From the NCBI GenBank assembly GCA_003605055.1, contig QZKP01000054.1, positions 1 through 49,020 of the forward strand: DNA of 49,020 bases. The letters run 5' to 3'. The notes beneath the pieces were generated by a model. It made no database searches. It saw only the letters and a list, made by a program, of their open reading frames with translations, and was not told the origin of the DNA. Shown here piece after piece: positions 38,090 to 48,513 of the stretch; position 1 is the first letter of the stretch, and every line of letters begins with the position of its first letter. This DNA comes from Desulfarculus sp. GTDB taxonomy: Bacteria; Desulfobacterota; Desulfarculia; Desulfarculales; Desulfarculaceae. The translations under genes and the position numbers were made by a program.

Positions 38090-38177
38090 GCGGGCCGGCG
38101 CGGCCATAGTCGTAGCCGTCCGCGCCATAGGCCGTTTGAGCAGGCGGCCGCTCCCCCCCTGCCCTTCGGCCGGCTGA

Positions 38178-38948
38178 TCAGATCTCCAACACCTGGCTGG
38201 GCTCGTGCTGCCGGGCCACGCTGAGACGGGCCGCGCAGTTGCCCTGGGCCAGGGCCTGGGCCGCGGCCCGGCCGGCCAGCTCCGGGCGGTTGTTCACCTC
38301 CGACAGATGGGCCAGCACCACCCGCCTGAGCTGCGGATGCCGCAGTTGGCCCAAGAGCTCCGCGCCCTGCTCGTTGGACAAGTGCCCCTGATTCGAGCGC
38401 ACCCGCTGCTTGAGCCACTGCTGATAGGGTCCCTGGGCCAGCATCTGGGGGTCGTGGTTGTGCTCCAGGATCAGCCCCTGGCAGCCGGCCAGGTGGTGCC
38501 GCACCAGGTGGGTTACGACGCCGAGGTCCGTGGCCAGTCCCAAACGGGCCTGGCCGGCGGCGATGACCAGCCCCACCGGGTCGGCGGCGTCGTGGGAAAT
38601 GGAGAAGGGGTGGAAGGCCAGGCCGTCGATCAAAAAGGGCCGGCCGGCCCGGATGGCGTGCTGGCGGGTGGGGCCCTGGTCCGGCACCCCGCGCCAGGTG
38701 GGGCCGGTGCACATCACCGGCACCCGCAGGCGCTGGGCCAGGACGCGCAGGCCCTGCACGTGGTCCCGGTGCTCGTGGGTGAGGATGATGGCCCGGATCA
38801 GGTGCGGGGAGAGCCCCCGCGCCTCCAGGCGGCTCAGGGTCTGGCGGGCGGAAAGGCCGCAGTCTATGAGCACCGCGTTCTGGCCGGCCTCCACGTACAG
38901 GCAGTTGCCCTTGGAGCCGCTGCCCAGCAGGCAGAAGCGGATCTCCAT
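38178..38948 (-). CDS. MBL-fold metallohydrolase, YycJ/WalJ-like
   Basis: A 256-residue metallo-beta-lactamase-fold protein. MEIRFCLLGSGSKGNCLYVE is the usual opening of the YycJ group, the metal site is LTHEHRDHVQG, and HNHDPQML plus VVLAHLSEVNN supply further ligands. Relatives are 5'-3' DNA exonucleases or are linked to cell-wall and replication control. The frame continues upstream inside dut, but the ATG at 38948 sits two bases after the dut stop and begins the conserved domain. It is the last gene of the long minus-strand operon. Confidence 0.87.
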   Translation of the reverse strand: MEIRFCLLGSGSKGNCLYVEAGQNAVLIDCGLSARQTLSRLEARGLSPHLIRAIILTHEHRDHVQGLRVLAQRLRVPVMCTGPTWRGVPDQGPTRQHAIRAGRPFLIDGLAFHPFSISHDAADPVGLVIAAGQARLGLATDLGVVTHLVRHHLAGCQGLILEHNHDPQMLAQGPYQQWLKQRVRSNQGHLSNEQGAELLGQLRHPQLRRVVLAHLSEVNNRPELAGRAAAQALAQGNCAARLSVARQHEPSQVLEI

Positions 38949-38950
38949 GT

Positions 38951-39397
38951 TCAGCCCGTGTGGCCGAAGCCGCCGGCGCCGCGCGTGGTGGGCGGCAGCT
39001 GGGCCACCTCCGCCAGCTCGGCCTGGACCACCGGCGCGATGATGAGCTGGGCCACCCGGTCCCCGCGCTCTATGGTCACCGGCGCCGGCCCCAGGTTGAT
39101 GAGCCCCACCCGCACCTCGCCGCGGTAGTCGGCGTCTATGGTGCCCGGCGCGTTGACCACGGTGAGGCCCTGCTTGATGGCCAGGCCCGAGCGGGGCCGC
39201 ACCTGGCCCTCGTAGCCCGGGGGGATGGCCAGGGCCAGGCCGGTGGGCACCAAGACGATCTGGCCCGGGGCCACGGCCAGCGGCGAGGCCACCGCGGCCG
39301 GCAGATCCAGGCCCGCGGCCTGGGGGGTCATGTAGGCCGGCAGCTCCAGGCCGGCGCCGTGGGGCAGGCGCACTATCTGCACCCGGGGCCGGCTCAC
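38951..39397 (-). CDS. dut: deoxyuridine 5'-triphosphate nucleotidohydrolase
   Basis: A 148-residue trimeric dUTPase with all five motifs visible: [39 protein letters not shown] and [12 protein letters not shown]. It hydrolyses dUTP to dUMP and keeps uracil out of DNA. The start overlaps the end of the M16 peptidase gene by four bases. Confidence 0.96.
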   Translation of the reverse strand: MSRPRVQIVRLPHGAGLELPAYMTPQAAGLDLPAAVASPLAVAPGQIVLVPTGLALAIPPGYEGQVRPRSGLAIKQGLTVVNAPGTIDADYRGEVRVGLINLGPAPVTIERGDRVAQLIIAPVVQAELAEVAQLPPTTRGAGGFGHTG

Positions 39398-40653
39398 GCG
39401 TCCAGATCCCGGTGCAGGCGCTCGGCCTCGGCCGGGCCCAGCACGGTGACGCCCAGGCGGGCCGGGTCAAGGCAGCGCACGGCCAGGCGGGTGATGTCGG
39501 CCACCTGCACCGCCTCCACCTGGGCGGCCACCTCCTCCAGGGTCACCTCGCGCCCGAAGTTGAACTCGTTGCGGGCCAGGCGGGCCATGCGGTTTTCGGG
39601 GTTCTCGGCGGCCAGCAGGATGGAGCCCTTGGTGTGCTCCTTGGCGTGGGCCAGCTCCTCGTCGCCCACCGGCTCCGCGGCCAGGCGGGCCATCTCCGCG
39701 CGCACCACGGCCAGGGCCTCGGGCGAGCGGCCCGGGGCCACGCCCAGGTACACGCCCAACAGGCCGCAGTCGCTGTAGGAGCTTAGGTAGCTGTAAACCG
39801 CGTAGGCCAGGCCGCGCTTCTCGCGCACCTCCTGGAACAGACGCGAGCTCATGTTGCCGCCCAGGATCACGTTCAGCAGGGCGGCCGCGAAGCGGTCGGG
39901 GTCCACGGCCGAAGGCGCGGGCGCGCCCATGGCCACGTGCACCTGCTCGCTGGCCCGCGGCACCACCGCGAGCCCCGGCTGCTCCCGGGGCGGGCGGCGG
40001 CCGTCGGCCCCGGGGCGGGCGGACAGCCCGGACAGGGCCGGGCCCATCAGCTCCAGCAACCGCTCGTGCTCCAGGTCGCCCACCGCGGCCACCACCAGGC
40101 GCTGGGGGGCGTAGCCGGCGGCCATGTAGGCCTGCAGGTCTGCGCGGCTCATGCCCGCGACGCTCTGGTTGCTGCCCAGCACCGGCCGGCCCAGGGAATG
40201 GCCTGGCCAGTACTGCTGGCCGAAGAGCACGTGCACCAGCTCGTCGGGGGTGTCCTCCACGGAGCTGATCTCCTGCAGGATCACCTGGCGCTCGCGCTCC
40301 AGTTCGGCCGGGGCGAAGGCGGGGTTCAAGAAAATGTCGCTGAGGATGTCGGTGATGTCGGGCAGGTGGCTGGCCAGGGTGCGGGCGTGGAAGCAGGTGA
40401 ACTCCTTGGAGGTGAAGGCGTTGGCCAGGCCTCCCAGCCGGTCCAGCTCCCGGGCGATGGCCAGGGCGTCGCGGCGGGCGGTGCCCTTGAAGGCCATGTG
40501 CTCGATGAAATGGCTGATGCCGCCCTGGGCGGGCTCCTCGTCGCGGGAGCCCACCTCCATCCAGAGGCCCGCGGTCACCGAGTAGGCCCCTGCGAGCCTC
40601 TCGGTGACCAAACGGACTCCGTTGTCTAGGACGGTCTTTTGGACCTGGCCCAT
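39394..40653 (-). CDS. M16 family zinc peptidase (pitrilysin/MPP-like)
   Basis: A 419-residue protein. The zinc motif HFIEH (inverted HxxEH) lies near residue 48 in [13 protein letters not shown], with the distal Glu in the [18 protein letters not shown] region. The second, inactive half has [29 protein letters not shown]. This is the short bacterial form related to mitochondrial processing peptidase beta and YmxG. It directly follows pnp, an arrangement common in bacteria; its start overlaps the pnp stop by one base. Confidence 0.93.
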   Translation of the reverse strand: MGQVQKTVLDNGVRLVTERLAGAYSVTAGLWMEVGSRDEEPAQGGISHFIEHMAFKGTARRDALAIARELDRLGGLANAFTSKEFTCFHARTLASHLPDITDILSDIFLNPAFAPAELERERQVILQEISSVEDTPDELVHVLFGQQYWPGHSLGRPVLGSNQSVAGMSRADLQAYMAAGYAPQRLVVAAVGDLEHERLLELMGPALSGLSARPGADGRRPPREQPGLAVVPRASEQVHVAMGAPAPSAVDPDRFAAALLNVILGGNMSSRLFQEVREKRGLAYAVYSYLSSYSDCGLLGVYLGVAPGRSPEALAVVRAEMARLAAEPVGDEELAHAKEHTKGSILLAAENPENRMARLARNEFNFGREVTLEEVAAQVEAVQVADITRLAVRCLDPARLGVTVLGPAEAERLHRDLDA

Positions 40654-42833
40654 CAGCGGCGCGGGCCGCGCCGGCGGCCGTGGCGTTCATCGTCGCCGCG
40701 GGGCGGGCGCGAGTCCTGGCTGGGGGGCTGCTGCTCCTGGCCGCCCTCGGGAGGGGGCAGGAGGGCCTTGCGGCTCAGGCGCACCTTGCCGCGGTCGTCC
40801 ACGCCCAGCACCTTCACCTTGATATGGTCGCCCTCCTTGAGCACGTCGGTGACCGCGCGCACCCGGTTGTGGTCCAGCTCGGAGATGTGCACCAGGCCGT
40901 CGCGGCCGGGCATGATCTCCACGAAGGCGCCGAAGTCCATGATGCGCACCACGGTGCCCTCATAGACCGCGCCCTCCTCCACCTCCTGGGTGAGTTCCTT
41001 GATCATGGCGATGGCCCGCGCGCTGGCCTCGCCCTCCACGGCGGCCACGTGCACCGTGCCGTCGTCCTCCACGTCGATCTTGGCGCCGGTCTCCATCTGC
41101 ATGCCGCGGATGATCTTGCCGCCGGGGCCGATGATGTCCTTGATGCGCTCCACGGGTATCTTGATGGTGATGATGCGCGGCGCCCAGTCGCTGATGTTGG
41201 CCCGCGGCTTGCTGATCACCTCGTTCATCTTGCTCAGGATGTGCAGGCGGCCGTCGCGGGCCTGGGCCAGGGCCTGGCCCATGATCTCCTTGGACACGCC
41301 GCCGATCTTGATGTCCATCTGCACCGCGGCCACGCCGTCCTGGGAGCCGGTGACCTTGAAGTCCATGTCGCCCAGGTGGTCCTCGTCGCCGATGATGTCG
41401 GTGAGCACCGCCGCGCGTCCGCCCTCCAGGATGAGGCCCATGGCCACGCCGGCCACGGCCTGCTTGACCGGCACGCCGGCGTCCATCAACGACAGGGAGC
41501 CGCCGCAGACGCTGGCCATGGAGGAGGAGCCGTTAGACTCGGTGATGTCGCTGACCACGCGCACCGTGTAGGGGAAGCGCTCCTTGTCCGGCAGCGCCTT
41601 CTGCAGGGAGCGGCGGGCCAGGGCGCCGTGGCCGATCTCGCGCCGGCCGGGGCCCCGCAGCATCTTGGCCTCGCCCACGCAGAAGGGCGGGAAGTTGTAG
41701 TGCAGCAGGAAGTCGCGGAAGCGGTCGCCCTGCGTGACGGACTCGATGCGCTGCTCGTCGCCGCTGGTGCCCAGAGTGGTGGTAACGATGGCCTGGGTCT
41801 CGCCGCGGGTGAACAGGGCCGAGCCGTGGGTGCGGGGCAGGATGCCCACCTCGCAGGTGATGGGGCGCACGGTGGTGTAGTCGCGGCCGTCCACCCGCCG
41901 TCCCTCGCTGAGGATCATGGCCCGCATGCCCTTGTAGATCAGCTCGTCCACGTAGTCCTTGACCAGGCCTTGCTTGCCCTCGGCGGCCTCGCCCAGGGCG
42001 GCGATGACCTGCTTCTTCACCTGGCGCTTGATCCCGTAACGCTCCAGCTTGGGCCCGGTGGCCAGCACCTGCTTCACGCCCTCGGCGGCCAGCTCGGCCA
42101 CGCGCGCCTTGAGCTCCAGGTCCTCCACCGGCGGGGCGAACTCGCGCTTGGGCTTGCCCACCGCGTCCATCAGCTCCTGCTGCATCTGGATCAGGGGCTG
42201 CAGGCCCTGGTGGCCGAACCAGATGCCCTCCAGGATCACCTCCTCGGGCAACAGCTCCGAGCCGCCCTCCACCATCACCACCGCGTCGCGGCTGCCGGCC
42301 ACCACCAGGTCCAGGTCGCTCTTTTCGCGCTGCTGGGCGGTGGGGTTGATGATGAACTGGCCGTCCACCCGGCCCACCCGCACGCCGGCGATGGGCCCGT
42401 CAAAAGGCACATCGCTGATGCACAGGGCGGCCGAGGCGCCGGTCAGGGCCATGACGTCGGGCTCGTTGACCTTGTCCACCGAGTAGACGTTGGCGATGAT
42501 CTGGGTCTCGTAGGTCCAGCCCTTGGAAAGGCGGGGCCGCACCGGCCGGTCGATGACTCGGCTGGTGAGGGTCTCCTTTTCGCTGGGACGGCCCATCTCG
42601 CGACGGAAGAAGTTGCCCGGGATGCGGCCGGCGGCGTAGGACAGCTCCTGGTAGTCCACGGTCAGCGGCAGGAAGTCTATGCCCTCGCGCATGAAGGTGT
42701 CGCCCACGGCGGTGACCAAGACCACGGTCTCGCCGCAGGTGATCCATACCGCGCCCGAGGCCTGCTTGGCTATCTTGCCGGTCTCGATGCTGAACTCGCA
42801 ACCATTGATGATGGTTGAAACTTTCTTGTACAT
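40653..42833 (-). CDS. pnp: polyribonucleotide nucleotidyltransferase
   Basis: A 726-residue PNPase that degrades RNA 3' to 5' with phosphate. Two RNase PH domains, a KH domain ([35 protein letters not shown] in the C-terminal third) and an S1 domain ([30 protein letters not shown]) are in order. The tail is rich in Gln, Arg and Gly. It follows rpsO after 30 bases, the classic rpsO-pnp pair. Confidence 0.97.
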   Translation of the reverse strand: MYKKVSTIINGCEFSIETGKIAKQASGAVWITCGETVVLVTAVGDTFMREGIDFLPLTVDYQELSYAAGRIPGNFFRREMGRPSEKETLTSRVIDRPVRPRLSKGWTYETQIIANVYSVDKVNEPDVMALTGASAALCISDVPFDGPIAGVRVGRVDGQFIINPTAQQREKSDLDLVVAGSRDAVVMVEGGSELLPEEVILEGIWFGHQGLQPLIQMQQELMDAVGKPKREFAPPVEDLELKARVAELAAEGVKQVLATGPKLERYGIKRQVKKQVIAALGEAAEGKQGLVKDYVDELIYKGMRAMILSEGRRVDGRDYTTVRPITCEVGILPRTHGSALFTRGETQAIVTTTLGTSGDEQRIESVTQGDRFRDFLLHYNFPPFCVGEAKMLRGPGRREIGHGALARRSLQKALPDKERFPYTVRVVSDITESNGSSSMASVCGGSLSLMDAGVPVKQAVAGVAMGLILEGGRAAVLTDIIGDEDHLGDMDFKVTGSQDGVAAVQMDIKIGGVSKEIMGQALAQARDGRLHILSKMNEVISKPRANISDWAPRIITIKIPVERIKDIIGPGGKIIRGMQMETGAKIDVEDDGTVHVAAVEGEASARAIAMIKELTQEVEEGAVYEGTVVRIMDFGAFVEIMPGRDGLVHISELDHNRVRAVTDVLKEGDHIKVKVLGVDDRGKVRLSRKALLPPPEGGQEQQPPSQDSRPPRGDDERHGRRRGPRR

Positions 42834-42863
42834 ATCTCTCTCTTTCGCTCCTGAACGGCTGGG

Positions 42864-43133
42864 CTAGCTGCGGATGCCCAGGTCCTTAATCACCGCCCGG
42901 TAGCGCTCAATGTCCTTGCGCTTGAGGTAGTTGAGAAGGCGGCGGCGTTGGCCCACCAGCTTGAGCAGTCCGCGTCTGCTGTGATGATCCTTCTGGTGCA
43001 CCTTGAAATGCTCGGTCAGGTACTTGATGCGCTCGCTCAGAAGGGCGATCTGCACCTCTGGCGAGCCCGTGTCACCCGGTTTACGCTGAAACTTCCCGAC
43101 AATCGCGCTCTTGTCTTCCGGGGTCAGAACCAC
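42864..43133 (-). CDS. rpsO: 30S ribosomal protein S15
   Basis: An 89-residue S15 with [48 protein letters not shown] and the C-terminal [12 protein letters not shown]. It binds the central domain of 16S rRNA early in 30S assembly. The start is GTG at 43133 after AAGGAGGGATAG. It sits between truB and pnp as in many bacteria. Confidence 0.97.
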   Translation of the reverse strand: MVLTPEDKSAIVGKFQRKPGDTGSPEVQIALLSERIKYLTEHFKVHQKDHHSRRGLLKLVGQRRRLLNYLKRKDIERYRAVIKDLGIRS

Positions 43134-43219
43134 TTTCTATCCCTCCTTGTAATGGCGGGCTCTAGCAAGCCCCTCGTCTGCGGCCCAGGGCCAAATAGCG
43201 GGACCACCCCGCCCCCGGG

Positions 43220-44227
43220 CTACTCGGCCAGACCGGCCGACGCAGATGTTTCTTCTACGGCCAGCCCCTCAGGCTGCTCCGGAAATACCCTCACGTTCTC
43301 GTAATCCCGGCCGGGCAGGCGCTGGCCTGGCTCCAGCCAGCGCAGCACGGCCACCAATTGCCCCTGCTGGTCCAGCACCCGGAAGGGCCCCCTGGCTGGC
43401 GCCCCCTCCACGGCCCCGGCCAGGAGCGCCTCCCGGGGCAGGATGCGCCCCTGGCGCAGCTGCCAGACCTGCTCGTCCTCCAGGACCACCGCCGACAGGC
43501 CGCAACGCTCCAGGGCCGCGTCCAGGCCTATCAGGCGCTGGGCCAGCTCCGCGGGGTCCAGCGCCAGGGCCTGCTCCAGGCTTACCGCCTCCCCGGCGCT
43601 GAAGGGCGCCGAGGCCAGGCGGCGCAGGGCCTGCAAATGCCCCACCGTGCCCAGGGCCTGGGCCAGATCCGCGGCCAGGGAGCGCACGTAGGTGCCGCGG
43701 GAGCAGGACAGCTCCAGAACGATGGCCTCCGGCTCCAGGGCCAGCAGCCGCGCCTGGTGGACGGTGATGGCCCGCGGCTCCTTGTGCACGGCCAGGCCCT
43801 GGCGGGCGTAGGCGTACAGGGGCCGGCCCTGGTGCTTGGCCGCGGAAAACGGCGGCGGGGCCTGCTGGCGCGGACCCTCCAGGGCCTGCAAGGCGGCCCG
43901 CACCTGCTCCGGGCTCAGGACCGGCACCGGGGCCTGGGCCTGCACCTGGCCGGTGGGGTCGCCGGTGTCGGTGGCCGCGCCCAGGGACAGGCGCCCCTGG
44001 TAGAGCTTGTCCCCGGCCCCCAGCAGGCTGGCCATGCGCGTGGCCCGGTTGAAGGCCAGCACCAGCACGCCGGTGGCAAAGGGGTCCAGGGTGCCGGTGT
44101 GGCCCAGCTTGGCCGGCTTGAAGCGCCGGCGCAGCCGCTCCACCACGTCGTGGCTGGTGGGCCCGGCCGGCTTGTCCACCACCAGCACTCCGTCGCCGAA
44201 AAACTTCACCTGCCGCCGCCGGGCCAT
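43220..44227 (-). CDS. truB: tRNA pseudouridine(55) synthase
   Basis: A 335-residue TruB. The N-terminal LVVDKPAGPTSHDVVERLRR and GHTGTLDPFATGVLVLAFNRATR contain the catalytic Asp; GTYVRSLAADLAQALG is the third family motif. It makes pseudouridine 55 in the T-loop of tRNA. The start lies just after the nrnA stop. Confidence 0.95.
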   Translation of the reverse strand: MARRRQVKFFGDGVLVVDKPAGPTSHDVVERLRRRFKPAKLGHTGTLDPFATGVLVLAFNRATRMASLLGAGDKLYQGRLSLGAATDTGDPTGQVQAQAPVPVLSPEQVRAALQALEGPRQQAPPPFSAAKHQGRPLYAYARQGLAVHKEPRAITVHQARLLALEPEAIVLELSCSRGTYVRSLAADLAQALGTVGHLQALRRLASAPFSAGEAVSLEQALALDPAELAQRLIGLDAALERCGLSAVVLEDEQVWQLRQGRILPREALLAGAVEGAPARGPFRVLDQQGQLVAVLRWLEPGQRLPGRDYENVRVFPEQPEGLAVEETSASAGLAE

Positions 44228-44230
44228 GGC

Positions 44231-45193
44231 TCAGGCCTCCAGCCGCTGGGCCAGCAGCCGGCCCACCTGCTCGCGCACCGCGGCCAGGGGTCCGGCCAGG
44301 GTCGCCCCGGCCGCGTTCTTGTGGCCGCCGCCGCCCAGGGCGATGGCCACCTGGCTGACGTCCACCCCGCCCCGGGAGCGCAGGCTCACCTTGACCCCGC
44401 CCTCGGGCGTCTCTCTGAGGAGCATGGCCGTGTCCACGCCGGGGATCAGGCGCAGCGTCTCCACGGCCTGCTCCAGGTCCGGCGCCGCGGCCTGGGCCGC
44501 GGCCAGGTCGGCCAGGCTCACCTGGCCCACGGCCAGGCGGCCGCCCTGCTCCAGGCTCAGGCCCTCCATGATGCGGCCCAACAGGCGCAGCCGTTGAGGC
44601 CGGGTGGCGTACACCTCCTGGCTGACGGCCCATACCGGCGCCCCGGCCTCCACCAAATCCGCGGCCACCCGCAGGCAGCGCGGCGTAGTGTTGGCGTAGC
44701 GGAAGGAGCCGGTGTCGGCCTGCAGGCCCACGAACAGGCAGGTGGCCGCCGCCGCCGGCAGGGGCCAGCCCAGCTCCCGGGCCAACAGGGCCAGCATCTC
44801 GCTGGTGGCGGCGAAGCCCGGGTCCACCCAAGCCGCCCGGCCGAAGCTCACCGCGCCCTGATGGTGGTCGATCACCACCGACGCCGCGGGCAGGCCGGCC
44901 AGGAACTCGCCGGCCGCCTTACCGGCGCGCTGGGGCTGGTGGCAGTCCAAGAGCACCGCCAGGTCAATGTCCGCGGCCGCGGGCAACTGTGCCTGCAGCC
45001 GCTCCCGCCCGGGCAGAAACAGGTACTCCTCGGGCAGGGGGCCCTGGCTGTAGGCCCAGACCTCCTTGCCCTGCGCGGCCAACAAGTGCAGCAGGCCCAG
45101 GGTGGAGCCCAGGGCGTCGCCGTCGGGCTGCTGGTGGGAGAGCACCAGCACCCGCGCGGCCCCGCGCAACAGTCTCTGCACCTCCGGGCTCAC
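44231..45193 (-). CDS. nrnA: DHH family phosphoesterase, oligoribonuclease NrnA-like
   Basis: A 320-residue protein with LVLSHQQPDGDALGSTLGLLHLL, the VIDHHQ (DHH) motif and the C-terminal DHHA1 glycine loop ALGGGGHKNAAG. NrnA degrades very short RNA and 3'-phosphoadenosine 5'-phosphate; it replaces Orn in many bacteria. Between rbfA and truB this is the expected gene. The GTG start overlaps the rbfA stop by four bases. Confidence 0.93.
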   Translation of the reverse strand: MSPEVQRLLRGAARVLVLSHQQPDGDALGSTLGLLHLLAAQGKEVWAYSQGPLPEEYLFLPGRERLQAQLPAAADIDLAVLLDCHQPQRAGKAAGEFLAGLPAASVVIDHHQGAVSFGRAAWVDPGFAATSEMLALLARELGWPLPAAAATCLFVGLQADTGSFRYANTTPRCLRVAADLVEAGAPVWAVSQEVYATRPQRLRLLGRIMEGLSLEQGGRLAVGQVSLADLAAAQAAAPDLEQAVETLRLIPGVDTAMLLRETPEGGVKVSLRSRGGVDVSQVAIALGGGGHKNAAGATLAGPLAAVREQVGRLLAQRLEA

Positions 45194-45585
45194 GGCTCCG
45201 TCTCCTCGCCGCCGGTCTCTTCCCGCCCCCGGGCCAGTTCCTCGTCCTGGGAGCGCGCCTGCCTGAGCAACTGATCCATGCGCGCGCCCTGGGCCAGGGA
45301 CTGGTCGTACACCGGGATCAGGCGGGGCACGGTCTTGAGGTTCAGGCGCGCGGCCAGCTCGCGGCGCAGGAAGCCGACCGCGGCCTGCAGGCCCGCCTGG
45401 GCCTCCGCCCGGCGGTCCTGGTCCAGCAGGCTGTAGTAGACCTTGGCCTGGCTCAGGTCCGGGGACACGTCCACCCCGGTCAGCGAGACCATGCCCACCC
45501 GCGGGTCGCGGACCTTCTTGAGCAACAGCTCGCCCAGCTCGGCCTGGATCAAGTTGCCCAATCGCTTTGTGCGGCGGGTGCCCAA
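45190..45585 (-). CDS. rbfA: 30S ribosome-binding factor A
   Basis: A 131-residue RbfA: TRRTKRLGNLIQAELGELLLKKVRDPR and VTGVDVSPDLSQAKVYYS-like segments (here LTGVDVSPDLSQAKVYYS) are characteristic. It acts in late 30S assembly and cold adaptation. I place the start at the TTG at 45585, five bases after AAGGAG; no ATG fits. The start lies inside the DUF503 gene, so the two overlap by 37 bases and are probably coupled. Confidence 0.9.
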   Translation of the reverse strand: MGTRRTKRLGNLIQAELGELLLKKVRDPRVGMVSLTGVDVSPDLSQAKVYYSLLDQDRRAEAQAGLQAAVGFLRRELAARLNLKTVPRLIPVYDQSLAQGARMDQLLRQARSQDEELARGREETGGEETEP

Positions 45586-45881
45586 GTCATCTCCTTGAGG
45601 TTGATCAGCTCGCGGCGCACGTCCACCACCTCGGCCAGGGCCAGGCGCTCCACGAAGCGCCGGATGGAATCCAGCTGGCTGTCCACGTGGGCGGTTTCGT
45701 TGCCGCAGACCGCGAACCCCAGCTCGATGCGCTGCCAAAGATCCTGGCCGCCCACCTCGGCGGCGGCGGCGTTGAAGCGGGCCCGCACCCGGTCGCCGAT
45801 GGAGCGCACCACCTTGCGCTTGGCCTTGAGGCTCTCGCCCTGGCCCAGGTGCAGGGTCATGGTCATGGCGCCCACCACCAA
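45549..45881 (-). CDS. DUF503 family protein
   Basis: A 110-residue protein. MVVGAMTMTLHLGQGESLKAKRKVVRS and FAVCGNETAHVDSQLDSIRRFVER are typical of DUF503 (YlxP-like), which occurs between infB and rbfA in many bacteria and may help ribosome maturation. The start is TTG at 45881 or GTG at 45878, just after the infB stop; GGAG within the end of infB is the ribosome-binding site. The C-terminus overlaps the rbfA start. Confidence 0.82.
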   Translation of the reverse strand: MVVGAMTMTLHLGQGESLKAKRKVVRSIGDRVRARFNAAAAEVGGQDLWQRIELGFAVCGNETAHVDSQLDSIRRFVERLALAEVVDVRRELINLKEMTWAPAAQSDWAT

Positions 45882-45884
45882 CGC

Positions 45885-48434
45885 TTACAGCTCCGCGGCC
45901 ACTTCGTGGATCAGGTAGAACTCGATCTCGTCGCCGGGCTTGATGTCCTGGTAGGACTCCAGGCCCACGCCGCACTCGAAGCCCTGGGCCACCTCCTTGA
46001 CGTCGTCCTTGAAGCGCCGCAGGCTGGACACCTTGCTGTTGGCCACCACCACTCCGTCGCGCAGCAGGCGGGCCATGGCCCCGCGCTCCACGCGGCCCTG
46101 GGTGACGTAGCAGCCGGCCACGGTGCCGATCTTGGGCACCTTGAAGGTGTCACGCACCTCCACCCGGCCGATGACCTCCTCCTCCAGGTTGGGGGCCAGC
46201 AGGCCGGTGAGGGCGGCGGTGACGTCGTCCATGATCTGATAGATGACCTCGTAGGTGCGGATGTCCACCTTCTCGGCCTCGGCCATCTCGCTGACCTTGC
46301 CGCTGGGGCGCACGTTGAAGCCGATGATGATGGCCCCCGAGGCGCTGGCCAGCATCACGTCCGACTCGCTGATGGCGCCGGTGGCGGCGTGGATCACCTC
46401 CACCTTGACCTGCTCGTTGCCCAGCTTGCCCAGGGCGTCCACGATGGCCTCCGCCGAGCCCTGCACGTCGGACTTGACCACCAGCTTCAGCGACTGCACC
46501 TCGCCTTCGGCCATCTGCTCGAAGAAGCCCTCCAGGCTCATCTTGGTCTTGACCGACAGCTCTGCCTCGCGCTTCTTCAGGGCGCGGTGCTCGGCGATCT
46601 GACGGGCGTCCTTTTCGCTTTCCACCACCACGAACTCATCGCCCGCCTCGGGCACGCCGGCGAAGCCCTGCACCTCCACGGGCATGGAGGGCCCGGCCAT
46701 GTCCACGGGCTGGCCGCGGTCGTCCAGCAGGGCCCGCACCCGGCCGGCGAACGTGCCGCAGACGAAGGAGTCGCCGGCCTTGAGGGTGCCCTCGCGCACC
46801 AGCACCGTGGCCACCGGGCCGCGCCCCTTGTCCAGGCGGGCCTCCAGGATGTGGCCCCGGGCGGGCTTGGTGGGGTTGGCCTTTAGCTCCAGCACATCCG
46901 ACTGCAGCTCCAGCATCTCCAAGAGCTGGTCCACGCCCTGGCCGGTCTTGGCCGAGACGTCCACCACGATGGTGTCGCCGCCCCAGGCCTCGGGCACCAG
47001 GCCCTGGTCGCCCAGGCCGCGGCGCACCCGCTCGGGGTCGGCGCCCGGTTTGTCGATCTTGTTCACCGCCACCACGATGGGCACCCCGGCGGCCTTGGCG
47101 TGGTTGATGGCCTCCTTGGTCTGCTCCATGATGCCGTCGTCGGCGGCCACCACCAGCACCACCACGTCGGTGACCTGAGCCCCGCGGGCGCGCATCTGGG
47201 TGAAGGCCTCGTGGCCCGGCGTATCCAGGAAAACCACCCGGCCGCCGTTCTCCAGGTGCACGTCGTAGGCGCCGATGTGCTGGGTGATGCCGCCGGCTTC
47301 GCCGCTGACCACGTCGGCGTTGCGGATGCTGTCCAGCAGCGAGGTCTTGCCGTGGTCCACGTGGCCCATGATGGTCACCACCGGCGGACGCGGCACCAGG
47401 TCCTCGGGCTGGTCCTGGCGCTGCTCCAGCAGGCCCTCCTCCTCGAAGCCCACCCGTTCGATCTCGAAGCCGAACTCGTTGGCCACGATCCCCGCGTCTT
47501 CCACGTCCAGGGCCTGGTTGAGGGTGACCATCATGCCCATCTGCATCAGGCGGCCCACCACCTCGGCGGCCTTTATGCCCATGCGCTTGGCCAACTCGCC
47601 CACGGTGATGGCTTCGCCAACCTTGACGCGCCGCTTGATGGCCTTGGGCGTGGTCAGCTCGGTCTTTTTGGCCTTCTTGGTCGCGGCGGCCCCCCGGCGC
47701 CGGCCGCGGGAGGGCCGGCCGCCGTAGAGATCGGCCTTGTTCAAAATCTCCTTGCTGCGGCTGCCGGCCTTGCTCATCAAAAACTCGTTGTCGGGGATGT
47801 TGGCGGCGGCCTTCTTGCCCTTCTTGCGGCGGCGGCTGCGCCCCCCGTCCTTGTCCAGCCGGGGAACGTCGCCGGTGACCAACTCCGGCCCCGGCCGCGA
47901 GTCGCGGCCAACGGCGGCGGAGGGGCGTTCGTACTCGGGCCGGCCGCTAGTGGTCGCCGGCAGCGGGTACTTGGGCCGGCTGATGATGCGGGCCGGGCGG
48001 TCTCCCCGGGAACGGCGGCGGGGGGGCGCCTCCGCCGCCGGGGCCCCGGCCCAGACCTTGCAGACAGAGCCGATGAGAGGCCCGATGAGGGGCCCGGCAT
48101 GGGCCGCAGCCATCTTCGTGAGATCTTCTTCATAAAAGATCAGGGGTTTTCCGGCATTGATCACCCGTGCCGTCAGGGATTGCTTTTTGCCGATATCCTT
48201 TATTTCTCCGGGGTTGGCGTCCTTTTCATCCACAAAATAGGGAAAACTGATGGAATCTTTCTCTCGATGGTAGATGACAACGGCAAAATTTTCCAGATTC
48301 AGGATTTTCTTCAGGGACATATGAATTGCGGCATAAAGGTCATCGAGGCAATCCGTGGTATTGACGGCGTTGGATATCTCAAACAATGCCCTGACCGTGG
48401 TGGTCATATCCCTGGTGTCTTTTTTAGAATTCAT
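45885..48434 (-). CDS. infB: translation initiation factor IF-2, N-terminus replaced by a GAF domain (probable chimera)
   Basis: The 849-residue frame is IF-2 from about residue 132 to the end. The middle is the basic KKAKK linker and a second IF2_N-like module ([25 protein letters not shown]), then the G domain: [20 protein letters not shown] and NKIDK. The C-terminal domains follow ([19 protein letters not shown]). The first ~130 residues are instead a GAF domain from another gene, and the first IF2_N domain is missing. The true infB start and the upstream nusA are not in the window. Base composition drops sharply at the join near 48045, so the real infB part is about 45885-48045. Confidence 0.85.
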   Translation of the reverse strand: MNSKKDTRDMTTTVRALFEISNAVNTTDCLDDLYAAIHMSLKKILNLENFAVVIYHREKDSISFPYFVDEKDANPGEIKDIGKKQSLTARVINAGKPLIFYEEDLTKMAAAHAGPLIGPLIGSVCKVWAGAPAAEAPPRRRSRGDRPARIISRPKYPLPATTSGRPEYERPSAAVGRDSRPGPELVTGDVPRLDKDGGRSRRRKKGKKAAANIPDNEFLMSKAGSRSKEILNKADLYGGRPSRGRRRGAAATKKAKKTELTTPKAIKRRVKVGEAITVGELAKRMGIKAAEVVGRLMQMGMMVTLNQALDVEDAGIVANEFGFEIERVGFEEEGLLEQRQDQPEDLVPRPPVVTIMGHVDHGKTSLLDSIRNADVVSGEAGGITQHIGAYDVHLENGGRVVFLDTPGHEAFTQMRARGAQVTDVVVLVVAADDGIMEQTKEAINHAKAAGVPIVVAVNKIDKPGADPERVRRGLGDQGLVPEAWGGDTIVVDVSAKTGQGVDQLLEMLELQSDVLELKANPTKPARGHILEARLDKGRGPVATVLVREGTLKAGDSFVCGTFAGRVRALLDDRGQPVDMAGPSMPVEVQGFAGVPEAGDEFVVVESEKDARQIAEHRALKKREAELSVKTKMSLEGFFEQMAEGEVQSLKLVVKSDVQGSAEAIVDALGKLGNEQVKVEVIHAATGAISESDVMLASASGAIIIGFNVRPSGKVSEMAEAEKVDIRTYEVIYQIMDDVTAALTGLLAPNLEEEVIGRVEVRDTFKVPKIGTVAGCYVTQGRVERGAMARLLRDGVVVANSKVSSLRRFKDDVKEVAQGFECGVGLESYQDIKPGDEIEFYLIHEVAAEL
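48036..48060. other. likely chimeric junction
   Basis: Here the GC-rich infB sequence (RRRSRGD region, leftward) meets the less GC-rich GAF gene (CKVWAG region, rightward). A GC palindrome GGGGCCCCGG lies at the meeting point and could be shared by both parents, allowing a false overlap or recombination. Everything from here to the right edge differs in base use from the preceding 48 kb, apart from the cassette. Confidence 0.6.
48046..48434 (-). other. N-terminal GAF domain of a foreign sensor-type protein
   Basis: About 130 residues: [42 protein letters not shown] and [20 protein letters not shown] are typical of GAF domains in sensor kinases and diguanylate cyclases of Desulfobacterota. 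The ATG at 48434 has a real AAAGGAG site, so this is the true beginning of a gene that is cut at about 48046, where GAF would continue with [13 protein letters not shown] residues. The rest of that gene is absent. Confidence 0.7.
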
Positions 48435-48513
48435 AAAACTCCTTTCCCGTTCATCCGGCTTTTTTGATTCATCGCATCAAGCCCCTGAAAGCGAATGCAT
48501 CTTTTCAAAAAAC